Part shown: positions 1 through 10,758 of the stretch, in pieces | Numbering within the stretch: the first letter of the stretch is position 1 | Layout of the letters: every line of letters begins with the position of its first letter | DNA from: Myxococcus stipitatus DSM 14675 | GTDB taxonomy: Bacteria > Myxococcota > Myxococcia > Myxococcales > Myxococcaceae | Length of the DNA stretch: 64,000 nt | NCBI RefSeq assembly: GCF_000331735.1 | Contig: NC_020126.1 | Location: 8,683,501 to 8,747,500, forward strand | Reading direction: 5' to 3' | Translations under genes and position numbers: made by a program | The notes under the pieces: generated by a model | What the model was told of the DNA's origin: nothing | Databases searched by the model: none | Seen by the model: only the letters and a program-made list of their open reading frames with translations

Positions 1-711
1 GCGGGCCCCAACGCACTCGTGTTCCAGAAGCACGCGGTGCTTCGCTATGGCCACCTGCTGAACCACGATGAAGACGTGCGGATGTTCCTCCAGGTCGCGC
101 TCGAGGAGCCTGGTGCCAACCTCCCCACCGGCGCACAGACGGCTCGGGACCCCGTGCCGGATGGCATCGTCTCCTGGCGCGCGGAGAGTGACTGGGGCCA
201 CCTCCAGCTCGCCGGCGTGATTCGCGCGGTGAGCAGCCGGGACCCGGAGCAGGCGACGCGTGACACGGCGCTGGGCCTCGGCGGCAACCTGACGGGCGCC
301 TGTCATCTGGGCCTCGAGCACACGCTGCAGCTGGGAATCACAGGCGGCCAGGGCATCGCCGCGTACGTCAACGAGCTGGGGGATTCACAGTACGACGCCG
401 CGCCGGAGGTGGATGGCTCGCTCGACGCCCTGCCCGTGCTGGGGGGTTACGCGGCCTTCACCTATGTATGGACGGAGATGCTGAGCTCCACCGCGACGTA
501 TGGCTGGCTCCAGGTGTGGGACCGGGAGCACGAGGCGTCCTTGGGGGACACGGGCTTCCGGCGCTCGCAATACGCCTCACTGAACCTGGTCGCCGACATC
601 GTCGAGGGGACTCAAGCGGGCATCGAAGGACTGTGGGGATACAGCCGCGCCATCAACAACGAGTCCAGCCACGCCCTTCGAGTCCAGCTCGCCTTCCAGT
701 ATCGCTACTGA
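1..711 (+). CDS. DcaP-like outer-membrane porin, C-terminal part (5' end outside window)
   Basis: The reading frame is open from base 1 and ends in TGA at 709-711, so the N-terminus lies upstream of the window. The visible 236 residues alternate polar and hydrophobic residues with many Tyr, Trp and Gly, and finish in a terminal strand ending F-Q-Y-R-Y, the aromatic C-terminus expected of an outer-membrane beta-barrel. Phrases such as the terminal S-x-A-L-R-V-Q-L-A-F-Q-Y resemble DcaP-family trimeric porins, which pass small anionic or dicarboxylate-like solutes. The family name is from recall of the C-terminal pattern; the general barrel call is firmer than the DcaP call. It converges on the cyclophilin gene. 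Confidence 0.6.
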   Translation, partial: AGPNALVFQKHAVLRYGHLLNHDEDVRMFLQVALEEPGANLPTGAQTARDPVPDGIVSWRAESDWGHLQLAGVIRAVSSRDPEQATRDTALGLGGNLTGACHLGLEHTLQLGITGGQGIAAYVNELGDSQYDAAPEVDGSLDALPVLGGYAAFTYVWTEMLSSTATYGWLQVWDREHEASLGDTGFRRSQYASLNLVADIVEGTQAGIEGLWGYSRAINNESSHALRVQLAFQYRY

Positions 712-744
712 GCCCGCGAAGACATGAATCCATCCGACACGGAA

Positions 745-772
745 ACCCCAGCACGCGTCCGCATGCCGGGGT
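745..772. terminator. Weak bidirectional hairpin between convergent genes
   Basis: accccagc (745-752) pairs with gccggggt (765-772) with one mismatch and a 12-base loop. It lies between the porin stop and the cyclophilin stop. There is no clear U-tract, so terminator function is inferred from position only. Confidence 0.35.
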
Positions 773-790
773 CTCTCGCGTGAGGCGGGA

Positions 791-1291
791 CTACTCGACG
801 ACTTCGGCCTTCAGGAGGATGACGTCGTCCATGGGGACGTCCTGGTGGCCGCTCTTGGTGCCGGTGCGGACGCCCTTGATGGCGTCGACGACCTCGCGGC
901 CCTCGATGACCTCGCCGAACACGGCGTAGCCCCAGCCCTGGACGTTCTTGCCGGAGTGGTTCAGGAAGCCGTTGTCGGCCACGTTGATGAAGAACTGGGC
1001 GCTGGCCGAGTGCGGGTCATTGGTCCGGGCCATCGCGACCGTGTACTTGTTGTTCTTCAGCCCGTTGTCCGCCTCGTTCTGGATGGAGGCGCGCGTGGGC
1101 TTCTGCTGCATGCCGGGCGAGAACCCGCCGCCCTGAATCATGAAGTTGTTGATGATGCGGTGGAAGACGGTGTTGTTGTAGTGCCCATCCTTCACGTACT
1201 GAACGAAGTTCTCGGCGCTCTTCGGCGCCTTCTCCGCGTTCAGCTGAAGAACGATGTCGCCGTGGTTCGTGGTGAGCTTGACCTTGGTCAT
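791..1291 (-). CDS. Peptidyl-prolyl cis-trans isomerase, cyclophilin type
   Basis: This 166-residue single-domain cyclophilin catalyses cis-trans isomerisation of Xaa-Pro bonds. The start ATG at 1291 was chosen over an upstream in-frame codon because an AGGAG sits just before it and the protein then begins directly with the cyclophilin fold (T-K-V-K-L-T-T-N-H-G-D). The catalytic F-H-R is at residues 43-45, followed by the F-M-I-Q-G-G strand and A-Q-F-F-I-N, all diagnostic. No signal peptide is visible, so it should be cytoplasmic like PpiB of E. coli. It is divergent from the DUF4041 gene across a 257-base spacer. Confidence 0.95.
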   Translation of the reverse strand: MTKVKLTTNHGDIVLQLNAEKAPKSAENFVQYVKDGHYNNTVFHRIINNFMIQGGGFSPGMQQKPTRASIQNEADNGLKNNKYTVAMARTNDPHSASAQFFINVADNGFLNHSGKNVQGWGYAVFGEVIEGREVVDAIKGVRTGTKSGHQDVPMDDVILLKAEVVE

Positions 1292-1548
1292 GTGGGGTTC
1301 TCCTGGGTCATCGAAAGGGCCCGGCACCATACCCCCTGGGACGTCTCCTGCGGAACTTTCTTGGCCCGACTGTCGTCAACTGAGATGCGGCCAGAAACCA
1401 AACACTCCCATGCGAGACACCACCTCTCCGTGAGTGCATTTTGAATCCCCCGTCAGGGTGATTCCCCGCAGCCGCGAGCGTGGCGCATCGTGGGCCTCCT
1501 CCGCTCCGGCCTCCGCCGGACGCGACACGTCTCCAGGGGAGCGCCCCC

Positions 1549-3135
1549 ATGTCCGCCACCGTCGTGCTCCTGGCCCTCTCGAGCCTGCTGTCGACGGGGC
1601 TCCTGGCCCGGACCTTCATCAAGCTGCGCGCCCTCCAGGCCCGCTTCAGGCCCGTCCTCGACGTCGAGGCGGAGCGCCAGCGCGTCCTCGCCTCCCTCGA
1701 ACGCGCCCAGTCCGAGTCCACTCACCTGCTCGCGGCCGAGCGCAACCGCGTCGCGACGGAGCTTGCCCGGGAGCGCGAGTCCGCCGATGCCTCCATCCGC
1801 GGCGCCAAGGCCGACCTGGAGCGCACCCGCACCGAGACCCAGCACGCCCTCCAACTCGAGCGCAGTCGCGTCGCGGCGGAGCTCGCCCAGACCCGCCAGC
1901 AGGCCCAGACCGAGCTGACGCGCACCCGCGAGCAGGGCCGCGCGGAGCTCGCCCGAGCGCGCGAAGAAGCAGCCGAGGCCTCGCGCGACGCCGAGCAGCA
2001 ACGCCAACGGGCCCGCGAGGAATACGCCCGGCTCGACCCGCTCATCAAGCAACTCCGCGCCGACCTTCGTCCCCTCGAGGAGGAGACCGTCCTCCGCTCC
2101 TACGGCTTCTACAAGCCCATCTACAACCTCTCCTCCTCGGAGAAGTACGAGCACCGCCTGGACCTCCTGCGCGACCGCCAGAAGTCCATGCTCAAGGACA
2201 AGAAGGCCGCCTCCTGCCGCATCGAGTGGGAGGTCAATGGCAGCAAGGCCGAAGGCAAGAAGCAGATTGAGCGCACCCTCAAGCTGATGCTCCGCGCCTT
2301 CAACGGCGAGGCCGACGCCTGCGTCGCCAAGGTCACCTACAAGAACATCAAGGCCATGGAGGCACGCATCGAGAAGTCCGCGGAGGCCATCAACACGCTC
2401 ACGGAGATTCAGCAGTGCTCCATCGCCACCAGCTACGTGAGCCTCAAGCTGGAGGAGCTGCGCCTCGCCCACGAGTACGAAGAGAAGCGTCAGCAGGAGA
2501 AAGAGGAGCAGCGCCGCATCCGCGAGCAGATGCGCGAGGAGGAAGCCGCCCAGCGGGAGCTGGAGCGCGCGAAGCTGGAGGCGGAGCGCGAAGCCCAGCG
2601 CGATGAAGAAGCCCTGCGCAAGGCCCGCGCGGAGCTGGAGCGCGGCAAGGGCGCCGAGAACACGAAGCTGCTGGAGCGCATCGCGGAGCTGGAGCGCCGC
2701 GTGGCCGAGGACCTGGAGCGCCAACGCGCCATCTCCCAGGCCCAGCTCACCCGCACCGGCCATGTCTACGTCATCTCCAATATCGGCTCGTTCGGCGAGG
2801 GCGTCTTCAAGGTCGGGATGACCCGCCGCCTCATCCCCCAGGACCGCATCGACGAGCTGGGCGATGCCTCCGTTCCCTTCGAGTTCGACGTGCACGCCAT
2901 CATCCGCACCCCGGACGCCCCGTCCCTCGAAGCCGCGCTCCACCGCACCTTCACGCACCGCCGCGTCAATCGCATCAACGAACGCAAGGAGTTCTTCCGC
3001 GCGACCCTCGATGAAATCGCCTCGGCCGTGCGAGAGCACCACGGCGAGTTCGAGCTGACACGCATCGCGGAGGCCGCCGAGTACCGCAAGTCCCTCGCGA
3101 TGACAGACGAGACCCGCACCCCCGCCGCGGCATGA
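1549..3135 (+). CDS. DUF4041 protein with C-terminal GIY-YIG (T5orf172/MUG113-type) nuclease domain
   Basis: The protein has 528 residues. The ATG at 1549 follows an AGGGGAG site. An N-terminal hydrophobic segment (about residues 3-20) is followed by a long Arg/Glu/Ala-rich coiled coil (about 40-165). A DUF4041 block comes next (Y-K-P-I-Y-N-L-S-S-S-E-K-Y, then the L-x-R-A-F-N-G-E region), then a second charged coiled coil, then a C-terminal T-G-H-V-Y-V-I-S-N module with V-G-M-T-R-R, which is the GIY-YIG variant called T5orf172. Family knowledge: these proteins occur in phages and bacterial chromosomes and their substrate is unknown. Membrane attachment by the N-terminal helix is inferred. No adjacent phage genes are visible. 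Confidence 0.85.
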   Translation: MSATVVLLALSSLLSTGLLARTFIKLRALQARFRPVLDVEAERQRVLASLERAQSESTHLLAAERNRVATELARERESADASIRGAKADLERTRTETQHALQLERSRVAAELAQTRQQAQTELTRTREQGRAELARAREEAAEASRDAEQQRQRAREEYARLDPLIKQLRADLRPLEEETVLRSYGFYKPIYNLSSSEKYEHRLDLLRDRQKSMLKDKKAASCRIEWEVNGSKAEGKKQIERTLKLMLRAFNGEADACVAKVTYKNIKAMEARIEKSAEAINTLTEIQQCSIATSYVSLKLEELRLAHEYEEKRQQEKEEQRRIREQMREEEAAQRELERAKLEAEREAQRDEEALRKARAELERGKGAENTKLLERIAELERRVAEDLERQRAISQAQLTRTGHVYVISNIGSFGEGVFKVGMTRRLIPQDRIDELGDASVPFEFDVHAIIRTPDAPSLEAALHRTFTHRRVNRINERKEFFRATLDEIASAVREHHGEFELTRIAEAAEYRKSLAMTDETRTPAAA

Positions 3136-3299
3136 GCCCCCTCGACGCGGGATGTTGCTGAAGACAGCCGACCTCGTGGCGCCGGCCCTCAATCCCTCTC
3201 ACGACCGCCACCTCCCCCCAGCGTGGCGCAAGCCGCTCCGGCGAGCCGCGAGTCGTGGGTTCTTCGTGCCCCCGACGGGGGCATGTCCAGGAGACATGG

Positions 3300-4616
3300 A
3301 TGTTCAGGAATCGGAGTGGACTCTTCGCCTGGCTGCTGTGGCTGCTCCCCTTGATGGGGTCGGCCTCGGAGCCGCCCACTCGGCAGCGGCACTTCCCGAT
3401 GCGACGGGAGGGCTCGACGCTGGCACCTCGCACCGCCTCCGCGCCCCTCGGCAGCAGCGCACGGACAAGCGCCCCGCCTCGACAGGCGGTCCTCGATGCC
3501 ATCCGCGAAGTGACGGGCTCGCTGAATGGGATTGAAGAGACGTTCACGAAGCAAGTGAGCCGGCTTCAAGCCCAGGAGGCGTGGCTGGCCAACGCGGAGG
3601 TGGTCACTCGCCATGTCGAACCCAGCGCCACCCAGGTGAAGTGGCTTCGAGGCACGCTCGAGAGTGCGACCACGCTCGCGGGCGTGGCCACCGAGGCGGA
3701 GGACTCCGACATGGAGCTGGGCGTGCTGCGCATGACGGGCCCCAAGCTCCAGGCCGCGATGTTCGGGACGATGCTGCTGGCCACCTGGGTGGACTTCCTT
3801 CAGCTCGCGGATGCCTCGCTCCGTCATTGCCCCATGTGCAACGCCGAGCAGCTGTCCATCGACCTGCACCAGGTCCAGGACTTGATGGAGCCCACGTGGA
3901 AGGACCTCCAGTCCTTGGACCCGAAGCGACTGGAGCAGGCGACCGCCGCGATGCCCGAGCTGATGGGCACGCTGACCCTGGCGTTCGCCAGGCTGCGCGA
4001 GGACACCCACGCCGTGATGAAGCTCGGTGAGAAGGTGAGCCCGGCGGCCCAGTTGCTGGAGCGGATGACGCTGCTCTCCCCGATGGAGCGCTCACTTCCA
4101 CCGATGCCCCCTTCCACCCGCACGACAGTCCTGCGCGCCAGCGACGTGACGCCGGGCTCACGCACCGTCCTCTCCGCCGAGTGGGTGGAGCGGATGCGAC
4201 AGCTCGTGCAAGCAGGAGTCCTCTCCCTGCCCGCGGTCAGCGCCGCGGTCCGCATCCACATCGGACAGGGGATGGACACGGCGGGAGCGAACAGGCCCGA
4301 GGCCCCGAAGCACCATGTCCTCCCGCGAGAGCACCGCGAGTGGTTCGAGCAGCGCGGCTTCAAGGGCGACACGGACATCGACCAGTTCTGTGTCCAGTTG
4401 GAGCAGCCCCGCCCCGAGGCGACTCCCGGAAGCAGGGACTGGAAGCTGGGTCACACGTGGCCCGGCGAGTGGAACCGGCTGGTCATGCAGGCCCTGCGCG
4501 AAGCAGAGCTCACGGCAGGTCGACGCTTGACGCGGGGAGAGGTCCTCCACCTCGTCGCGGGAAGGATGAAGGAGCACAAGGTCCCCAGGACCTTCGTCAC
4601 CGGAAGCACTCACTGA
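3300..4616 (+). CDS. Secreted protein with DUF2380-like (putative nuclease/toxin-type) C-terminal domain
   Basis: The protein has 438 residues. The ATG at 3300 has AGGAG seven bases upstream and starts a classic Sec signal (hydrophobic L-F-A-W-L-L-W-L-L-P-L core, small residues G-S-A before the cut) without a lipobox Cys. The middle is helical with no recognised fold. The last 100 residues carry H-H-V-L-P-R-E, W-F-E-Q-R-G, D-I-D-Q-F, L-G-H-T-W and E-W-N, matching the H-H-x-[FL]-P...W-F...G-x-x-x-D...H...W-N pattern of DUF2380/TIGR02269 proteins, which are expanded in Myxococcus. That His/Trp/Asn pattern looks like HNH/EndoVII-type toxin nucleases. Activity is inferred. No immunity-like gene directly follows; the next gene is sdaA. 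Confidence 0.6.
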   Translation: MFRNRSGLFAWLLWLLPLMGSASEPPTRQRHFPMRREGSTLAPRTASAPLGSSARTSAPPRQAVLDAIREVTGSLNGIEETFTKQVSRLQAQEAWLANAEVVTRHVEPSATQVKWLRGTLESATTLAGVATEAEDSDMELGVLRMTGPKLQAAMFGTMLLATWVDFLQLADASLRHCPMCNAEQLSIDLHQVQDLMEPTWKDLQSLDPKRLEQATAAMPELMGTLTLAFARLREDTHAVMKLGEKVSPAAQLLERMTLLSPMERSLPPMPPSTRTTVLRASDVTPGSRTVLSAEWVERMRQLVQAGVLSLPAVSAAVRIHIGQGMDTAGANRPEAPKHHVLPREHREWFEQRGFKGDTDIDQFCVQLEQPRPEATPGSRDWKLGHTWPGEWNRLVMQALREAELTAGRRLTRGEVLHLVAGRMKEHKVPRTFVTGSTH

Positions 4617-4654
4617 ACGAGGACCCACGCCCACCCACCAAGCCAACGCAACGC

Positions 4655-4682
4655 GTCACCAGGGGACAGCCTGCCTGGTGAC
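4655..4682 (+). terminator. Hairpin after the DUF2380-like gene
   Basis: A perfect 9-bp inverted repeat, gtcaccagg (4655-4663) and cctggtgac (4674-4682), with a 10-base loop lies 39 bases after the stop codon and before sdaA. The U-tract is poor, as is common in this GC-rich DNA. Confidence 0.45.
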
Positions 4683-4795
4683 TCTCCAGTCAGCGCTCCT
4701 TGGCATGCCAAGAAGTCAGGCCCCACACACGCAACAGGAACGCCACTCCACGCGACGCTGGGACGGAAGTGGAAACGTGGCATGTTGCGCCCGCG

Positions 4796-6208
<1,413 letters not shown>

Positions 6209-6410
6209 GGTCTATTCCAGACGTCTCCTGTCATTGAGTCGCCACGCGATGCGCGAGGAAAAATCGCGTATCGCGGCAACGACATCACGATTCGTCCCAG
6301 CCTCGTCCCCGTCAGGTTGAGACTGTCAGAGGCCGACAGCAATATGTCGCGTCCTCCGGTGCGAAGCGCGCCGGGTGTCTTGTCGTGCCCCCCTCCAAGG
6401 AGATGTCCGG

Positions 6411-9400
6411 ATGACACCCCCGAAGTCACGACCCGCCCGGGTCACGCGACGTCCGCGTGTCCAGGTGCTCACCTTGCTCGCGGCCGTCCTGCTGGCCCTG
6501 CCCACGGCCGCACAATCCCAAACGACATACACCCTCTTCACCCCCGCTGACACACCCGCGGTCCCCTCTGTCACGAACGACCATGACGCCGTGGAGCTCG
6601 GCGTGAAGTTCCGGTCCGACGTCGACGGCGACATCCTGGGCATCCGCTTCTACAAGGGCACCGGCAACACCGGCACGCACGTGGGCAGCTTGTGGAGCGC
6701 CGCGGGCCAGCGGCTGGCCTTCGCGACGTTCGCCAACGAGACGGCCTCCGGCTGGCAGGAGGTGGCCTTCGCCACGCCCGTCCCCGTCACCGCCCACACG
6801 ACGTACGTCGCGTCGTACCACGCGCCCGTGGGTGGCTATGGCTTCACGAGCGGAGGCTTGACGGCGGCAGTGGACGCGCCGCCGCTGCACTCGCTGCCGG
6901 GGATTCCCGACGGCAACGGCGTCTTCAGCTACGGCGCCGCCGGCACCTTCCCGCTCACCAGCTTCGCCAACGCCAACTACTGGGTGGACGTGGTCTTCCG
7001 TCCCGCCGCGCCGGTGACGCTGTGGCCGCCCACCACCACGCCCGCCGTGGCCTCCGTGACGAATGACTCCGCCGCCGTGGAGCTGGGCCTGAAGTTCAAG
7101 ACCAGCGTGAGCGGCAACGTGCTGGGCGTGCGCTTCTACAAGGGCGCCGCCAACACGGGCACCCACGTGGGCAGCCTGTGGAGCGTCAACGGGCAGCGCC
7201 TGGCCTCCGCCACGTTCACCGGCGAGACGGCCTCCGGCTGGCAGGAGGTCCTCTTCACCACGCCCATCCCCATCCCCGCCAACGCGACCCACGTCGTCTC
7301 GTACCACGCGCCCGTGGGCGCCTATGCCTTCGACAGCGGGGGGCTTGCCACCGGGCTGGACGCGCCCCCGCTCTTCGCGCTGCCGGGCAGCACCAGCGGC
7401 GGCAACGGCGTCTTCAGCTACGGCGCCGCGGGCACCTTCCCCATCAACAGCTTCGGCAACTCGAACTACTGGGTGGACGTCCTCTTCCAGGCCACCGGCG
7501 CGCTGCCGCCGACGCAGCCTCCGGGCAACACCTTCCGCCTCTTCGCCCCCACGGATGTGCCGGCCAACCCCACCGCGAACGAGAGCGCCTCCGTGGAGCT
7601 GGGCGTGAAGTTCCGCGCGGACGTGGATGGCCGCGTCAAGGGCGTGCGCTTCTACAAGGGCAGCGGCAACGGCGGCACCCACGTGGGCAACTTGTGGAGC
7701 GCCACCGGCCAGCCCCTGGCCTCCGCCACCTTCTCCAACGAGACGGCCGTCGGCTGGCAGGAGGTGACCTTCGCGTCCCCCGTCGACATCACCGCGGGCA
7801 CCTCCTACGTCGCGTCGTACTTCGCGCCGCAGGGCGGCTATTCCTACACCAACGGCGGCCTGGCCAGCGGCGTGAACGCCCCGCCGCTGCGCGCGCTGCC
7901 CGGCACCACCAGCGGCGGCAACGGCGTCTATACCTACGGCGGCTCGTCCACCTTCCCGAGCAGCAGCCACCAGGACACCAACTACTGGGTGGACGTCGTC
8001 TTCGAGACGCTGGGCCCGCCTCCTCGCCCCGGCGTCCATGGCGCGGGCCCCGTGCTCGTGGCCACCGCTCCGGGCAATCCCTTCACCGACTACCTGCGCG
8101 AAATCCTGGAGGCGGAGGGCATCGCCACCTACGCCACCACCGACGCGGGCAACCTGGGCGTCAGCGTGTCGCTCGATGACTACAAGGTGCTGGTGCTCGG
8201 AGAGCAGGCGCTCGGCGCCAACCAGGTGACGCTCATCACGAGCTGGGTCAACGCGGGCGGCAGCCTCATCGCCCTGCGCCCCGGCGCGAACCTGGAGTCC
8301 CTGCTGGGCCTCAATCCCTCCCAGGGCACGCTCTCCAACGGCTACCTGCTGGTCAATGCCTCCCAGGCCCCGGGCACGGGCATCACCGCGGAGACGATGC
8401 AGTACCACGGCCCCGCCGACCAGCGCACCCTGACCACCGGCACGCGCGCGGTGGCCACGCTCTATTCCAACGCCACCACCGCGACGGCCTACGCCGCCAT
8501 CAGCCAGCGCACCGTGGGCAGCGGCACCGCCACCGCGTTCATGTTTGACCTGGCGCGCTCCGTCGTCCTCACCCGTCAGGGCAACCCGGCCTGGCAGGGA
8601 CAGAACCGGGATGGCTCCAACATCGGCCCCGGCGCTCGCGCCAGCGACATGTTCTACGGCAACGCGTCCTTCGACCCGCAGCCGGACTGGGTGAACCTGG
8701 GCAAGGTCCAGATTCCCCAGGCGGACGAGCAGCAGCGCCTCCTGGCCAACCTGCTCCACCAGACGAGCAGCATCCCGCTGCCCCGGCTCTGGTACTTCCC
8801 GCGCTCGCACAAGGCCGTGGTGGTGATGACGGGGGATGGACACCCGGGCGGCGGCACCTCACAGCGCCTGAATCAATACCTGGCCGACAGCCCCACCGGC
8901 TGCAGCCTGGAGGATTGGGAGTGCATCCGCGGCACCGTCTATGACTACGTGGGCGGACTGACGGCCCCCCAGGCCAACGGCTACGTGGCCCAGGGCTTCG
9001 AGTACGCGCTGCACATCAACACGGGCTGCGCGGACTACACGCCCTTCACGCTGGGCCCGAACTTCTTCACGCCGCAGCTCGCGAGCTTCGCGCAGGCCTT
9101 CCCCGCCGTCCCCGCGCCCGTCACCCACCGCACGCACTGCATCGCGTTCAGCGACTGGGCCACGCAGCCCAAGGTGTCGCGCCTGAACGGCATCCGCATG
9201 GATACGAACTACTACTACTGGCCCGACTATTGGGTGCAGGACCGCCCGGGCCTGTTCACCGGCTCCGGCCTGGCCATGCGCTTCGCGGACGTGGACGGCA
9301 CGCCGCTGGACGTCTACCAACTCGCCACGCAGATGACGGACGAGTCCGGCCAGTCGTATCCGCTGCACATCGACACGCTGCTCGCCAACGCGCTGGGCCC

Positions 9401-9782
9401 CAAGGGCTACTACGGCGCCTTCACCGCCAACATGCACGTGGACCAGCACCCGTCTCCGGGCTCCACCGCCATCATCGCTTCCGCGAAACGCGACGGCGTG
9501 CCGGTCATCACCGCGAAGCAGCTGCTCGAGTGGCTCGACGCCCGCGAGGCCACGCAGGTGTCCGCGCTGAGCTACACCGGCACGTCGCTGTCGTTCACCG
9601 TGACGAGCCCCGCGCGCAACCTGTCCCTCATGGTGCCCACGCGCACCACCACGGGACTGACCTTGTCCTCCGTCACCCGCGCGGGTGCGCCCGTCACCAC
9701 CGTGACTCGCACCATCAAGGGCGTGGGCTTCGTCTTCATCGACGGCGCCCAGGCAGGCACCTACACGGCCACCTACCAGTGA
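6411..9782 (+). CDS. Large secreted protein: three DUF4082 modules plus a deacetylase-like C-terminal region
   Basis: The protein has 1123 residues. The ATG at 6411 follows AAGGAG. A Sec signal (residues about 15-40, ending P-T-A-A-Q-S-Q) precedes three DUF4082 repeats of about 150 residues each. Each repeat carries the E-L-G-[VL]-K-F, [IV]-R-F-Y-K-G, T-H-V-G-[SN]-L-W-S, W-Q-E-V and N-Y-W-V-D-V signature. DUF4082 is a beta-sandwich commonly appended to secreted carbohydrate-active proteins. Then follows a Rossmann-like block (P-V-L-V-A-T-A-P-G-N-P, V-L-V-L-G-E-Q-A) and a region with V-V-V-M-T-G-D-G-H-P that resembles polysaccharide-deacetylase barrels. Catalytic function is inferred. The repeats are also similar at DNA level, implying duplication. 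A terminator hairpin follows. Confidence 0.75.
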   Translation: MTPPKSRPARVTRRPRVQVLTLLAAVLLALPTAAQSQTTYTLFTPADTPAVPSVTNDHDAVELGVKFRSDVDGDILGIRFYKGTGNTGTHVGSLWSAAGQRLAFATFANETASGWQEVAFATPVPVTAHTTYVASYHAPVGGYGFTSGGLTAAVDAPPLHSLPGIPDGNGVFSYGAAGTFPLTSFANANYWVDVVFRPAAPVTLWPPTTTPAVASVTNDSAAVELGLKFKTSVSGNVLGVRFYKGAANTGTHVGSLWSVNGQRLASATFTGETASGWQEVLFTTPIPIPANATHVVSYHAPVGAYAFDSGGLATGLDAPPLFALPGSTSGGNGVFSYGAAGTFPINSFGNSNYWVDVLFQATGALPPTQPPGNTFRLFAPTDVPANPTANESASVELGVKFRADVDGRVKGVRFYKGSGNGGTHVGNLWSATGQPLASATFSNETAVGWQEVTFASPVDITAGTSYVASYFAPQGGYSYTNGGLASGVNAPPLRALPGTTSGGNGVYTYGGSSTFPSSSHQDTNYWVDVVFETLGPPPRPGVHGAGPVLVATAPGNPFTDYLREILEAEGIATYATTDAGNLGVSVSLDDYKVLVLGEQALGANQVTLITSWVNAGGSLIALRPGANLESLLGLNPSQGTLSNGYLLVNASQAPGTGITAETMQYHGPADQRTLTTGTRAVATLYSNATTATAYAAISQRTVGSGTATAFMFDLARSVVLTRQGNPAWQGQNRDGSNIGPGARASDMFYGNASFDPQPDWVNLGKVQIPQADEQQRLLANLLHQTSSIPLPRLWYFPRSHKAVVVMTGDGHPGGGTSQRLNQYLADSPTGCSLEDWECIRGTVYDYVGGLTAPQANGYVAQGFEYALHINTGCADYTPFTLGPNFFTPQLASFAQAFPAVPAPVTHRTHCIAFSDWATQPKVSRLNGIRMDTNYYYWPDYWVQDRPGLFTGSGLAMRFADVDGTPLDVYQLATQMTDESGQSYPLHIDTLLANALGPKGYYGAFTANMHVDQHPSPGSTAIIASAKRDGVPVITAKQLLEWLDAREATQVSALSYTGTSLSFTVTSPARNLSLMVPTRTTTGLTLSSVTRAGAPVTTVTRTIKGVGFVFIDGAQAGTYTATYQ

Positions 9783-9816
9783 GTCCGCCGCCCCGGCTTC
9801 GGGGTGGGTGACGCGA

Positions 9817-9856
9817 GGGGCTCGACACGGCGCGTCCAGGTCGAGCCCCTTCGTTT
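9817..9856 (+). terminator. Rho-independent-like terminator after the DUF4082 gene
   Basis: A perfect 10-bp stem, ggggctcgac (9817-9826) and gtcgagcccc (9840-9849), with a 13-base loop is followed by ttcgttt. It lies 34 bases after the stop codon. Confidence 0.65.
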
Positions 9857-9982
9857 CACCCCCGATGAACCCAGGAGGTTCACTCCTCAACAGGGGGTGT
9901 CTTGTGTTGGAAGGCCCGCAGCCTCTATGACGCGCCTCGGGCAGGCGCCCTGCTGGCAGCCGCCCTGACAAGGACACACCCC

Positions 9983-10657
9983 ATGCTCAAGAAGATTCTC
10001 GTCGGCCTCGCCGCCGTCATCCTCATCCTCGTCGGTGTCGTCGCCACGCGCCCCTCGGAGTTCAGCATCAGCCGCACCACGACGCTGCCGGCGCCCATCG
10101 ACGTCGTCTTCGCGCAGGTGAATGACTTTCACCAGTGGCCCGCCTGGTCGCCCTGGGGGAAGTTGGACCCGAACATGAAGTCGACCTACACGGGCGCGGA
10201 GTCGGGCACCGGTGCCGTCAACGCCTGGACCGGGAACGACCAGGTGGGCGAGGGCCGGATGACCATCGAGGAGAGCCGCCCGAACGAGCTCGTCCGCATC
10301 AAGCTGGAGTTCATCAAGCCCTTCACCGTGACGAACACCACGACCTTCACCTTCAAGGCCGCGCAGGGCGGCACCGAGGTGACGTGGACCATGAGCGGCA
10401 GCAACAACTTCGTCAGCAAGGCGTTCTCGCTGGTGATGGACATGGACAAGATGATTGGCAAGGACTTCGAGACGGGCTTCGCCAACCTGAAGCCGGTGGT
10501 GGAGGCCGAGGCGGCCAAGCGCGCCGAGGCCGTGCGCCTGGCCGAGGAGAAGGCCGCCGCCGAGAAGGCCGCCGCCGAGAAGGCCGCCGCGGAGAAGCTC
10601 GCCGCCGAGCAGGCCGCCGGGGGCATCCAGCCGGCCATCGCGCAGCCCACGCCGTGA
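9983..10657 (+). CDS. Membrane-anchored SRPBCC (START-like) protein with Ala/Glu/Lys tail
   Basis: The protein has 224 residues. The ATG at 9983 is preceded by AAGGA. Residues 2-23 form one transmembrane helix (K-K-I-L-V-G-L-A-A-V-I-L-I-L-V-G-V-V). Then comes an SRPBCC polyketide-cyclase-like domain (residues about 28-175) with the usual I-x-R-T-T-T-L-P-A-P-I-x-x-V-F motif, W-P-A-W-S-P-W and G-G-T-E-V-T-W-T-M. The C-terminus is a low-complexity helix made of A-A-A-E-K units encoded by a short tandem repeat. The fold binds hydrophobic ligands; the ligand here is unknown. Confidence 0.8.
   Translation: MLKKILVGLAAVILILVGVVATRPSEFSISRTTTLPAPIDVVFAQVNDFHQWPAWSPWGKLDPNMKSTYTGAESGTGAVNAWTGNDQVGEGRMTIEESRPNELVRIKLEFIKPFTVTNTTTFTFKAAQGGTEVTWTMSGSNNFVSKAFSLVMDMDKMIGKDFETGFANLKPVVEAEAAKRAEAVRLAEEKAAAEKAAAEKAAAEKLAAEQAAGGIQPAIAQPTP
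10552..10612 (+). repeat. Short tandem repeat in the SRPBCC gene
   Basis: About four copies of a 15-base unit (gccgccgccgagaag and variants) encode the repeated A-A-A-E-K helix. It lies inside the coding sequence and keeps the frame, so copy-number changes would add or remove five residues. Confidence 0.7.
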
Positions 10658-10693
10658 TTCACGGCTAGCGCTTCATCATCGCGCGCCGCTCAG

Positions 10694-10740
10694 CGCCTCC
10701 GTGTCGTGGACCTGGGGTCCTCGCGCGGAGGCGTTGTCGT
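10694..10740. terminator. Hairpin between convergent SRPBCC and tail-anchored genes
   Basis: cgcctccg (10694-10701) pairs with cggaggcg (10726-10733), with a 24-base loop, followed by ttgtcgt on the plus strand. It lies in the 101-base gap between two convergent genes. Confidence 0.4.
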
Positions 10741-10758
10741 TCGTGGAGACCGCCCACG

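Noticed and set aside
6426..8843. 805-codon open frame on the minus strand
   Set aside because: Mirror of the DUF4082 repeats; Gly/Val/Arg-rich with no fold.
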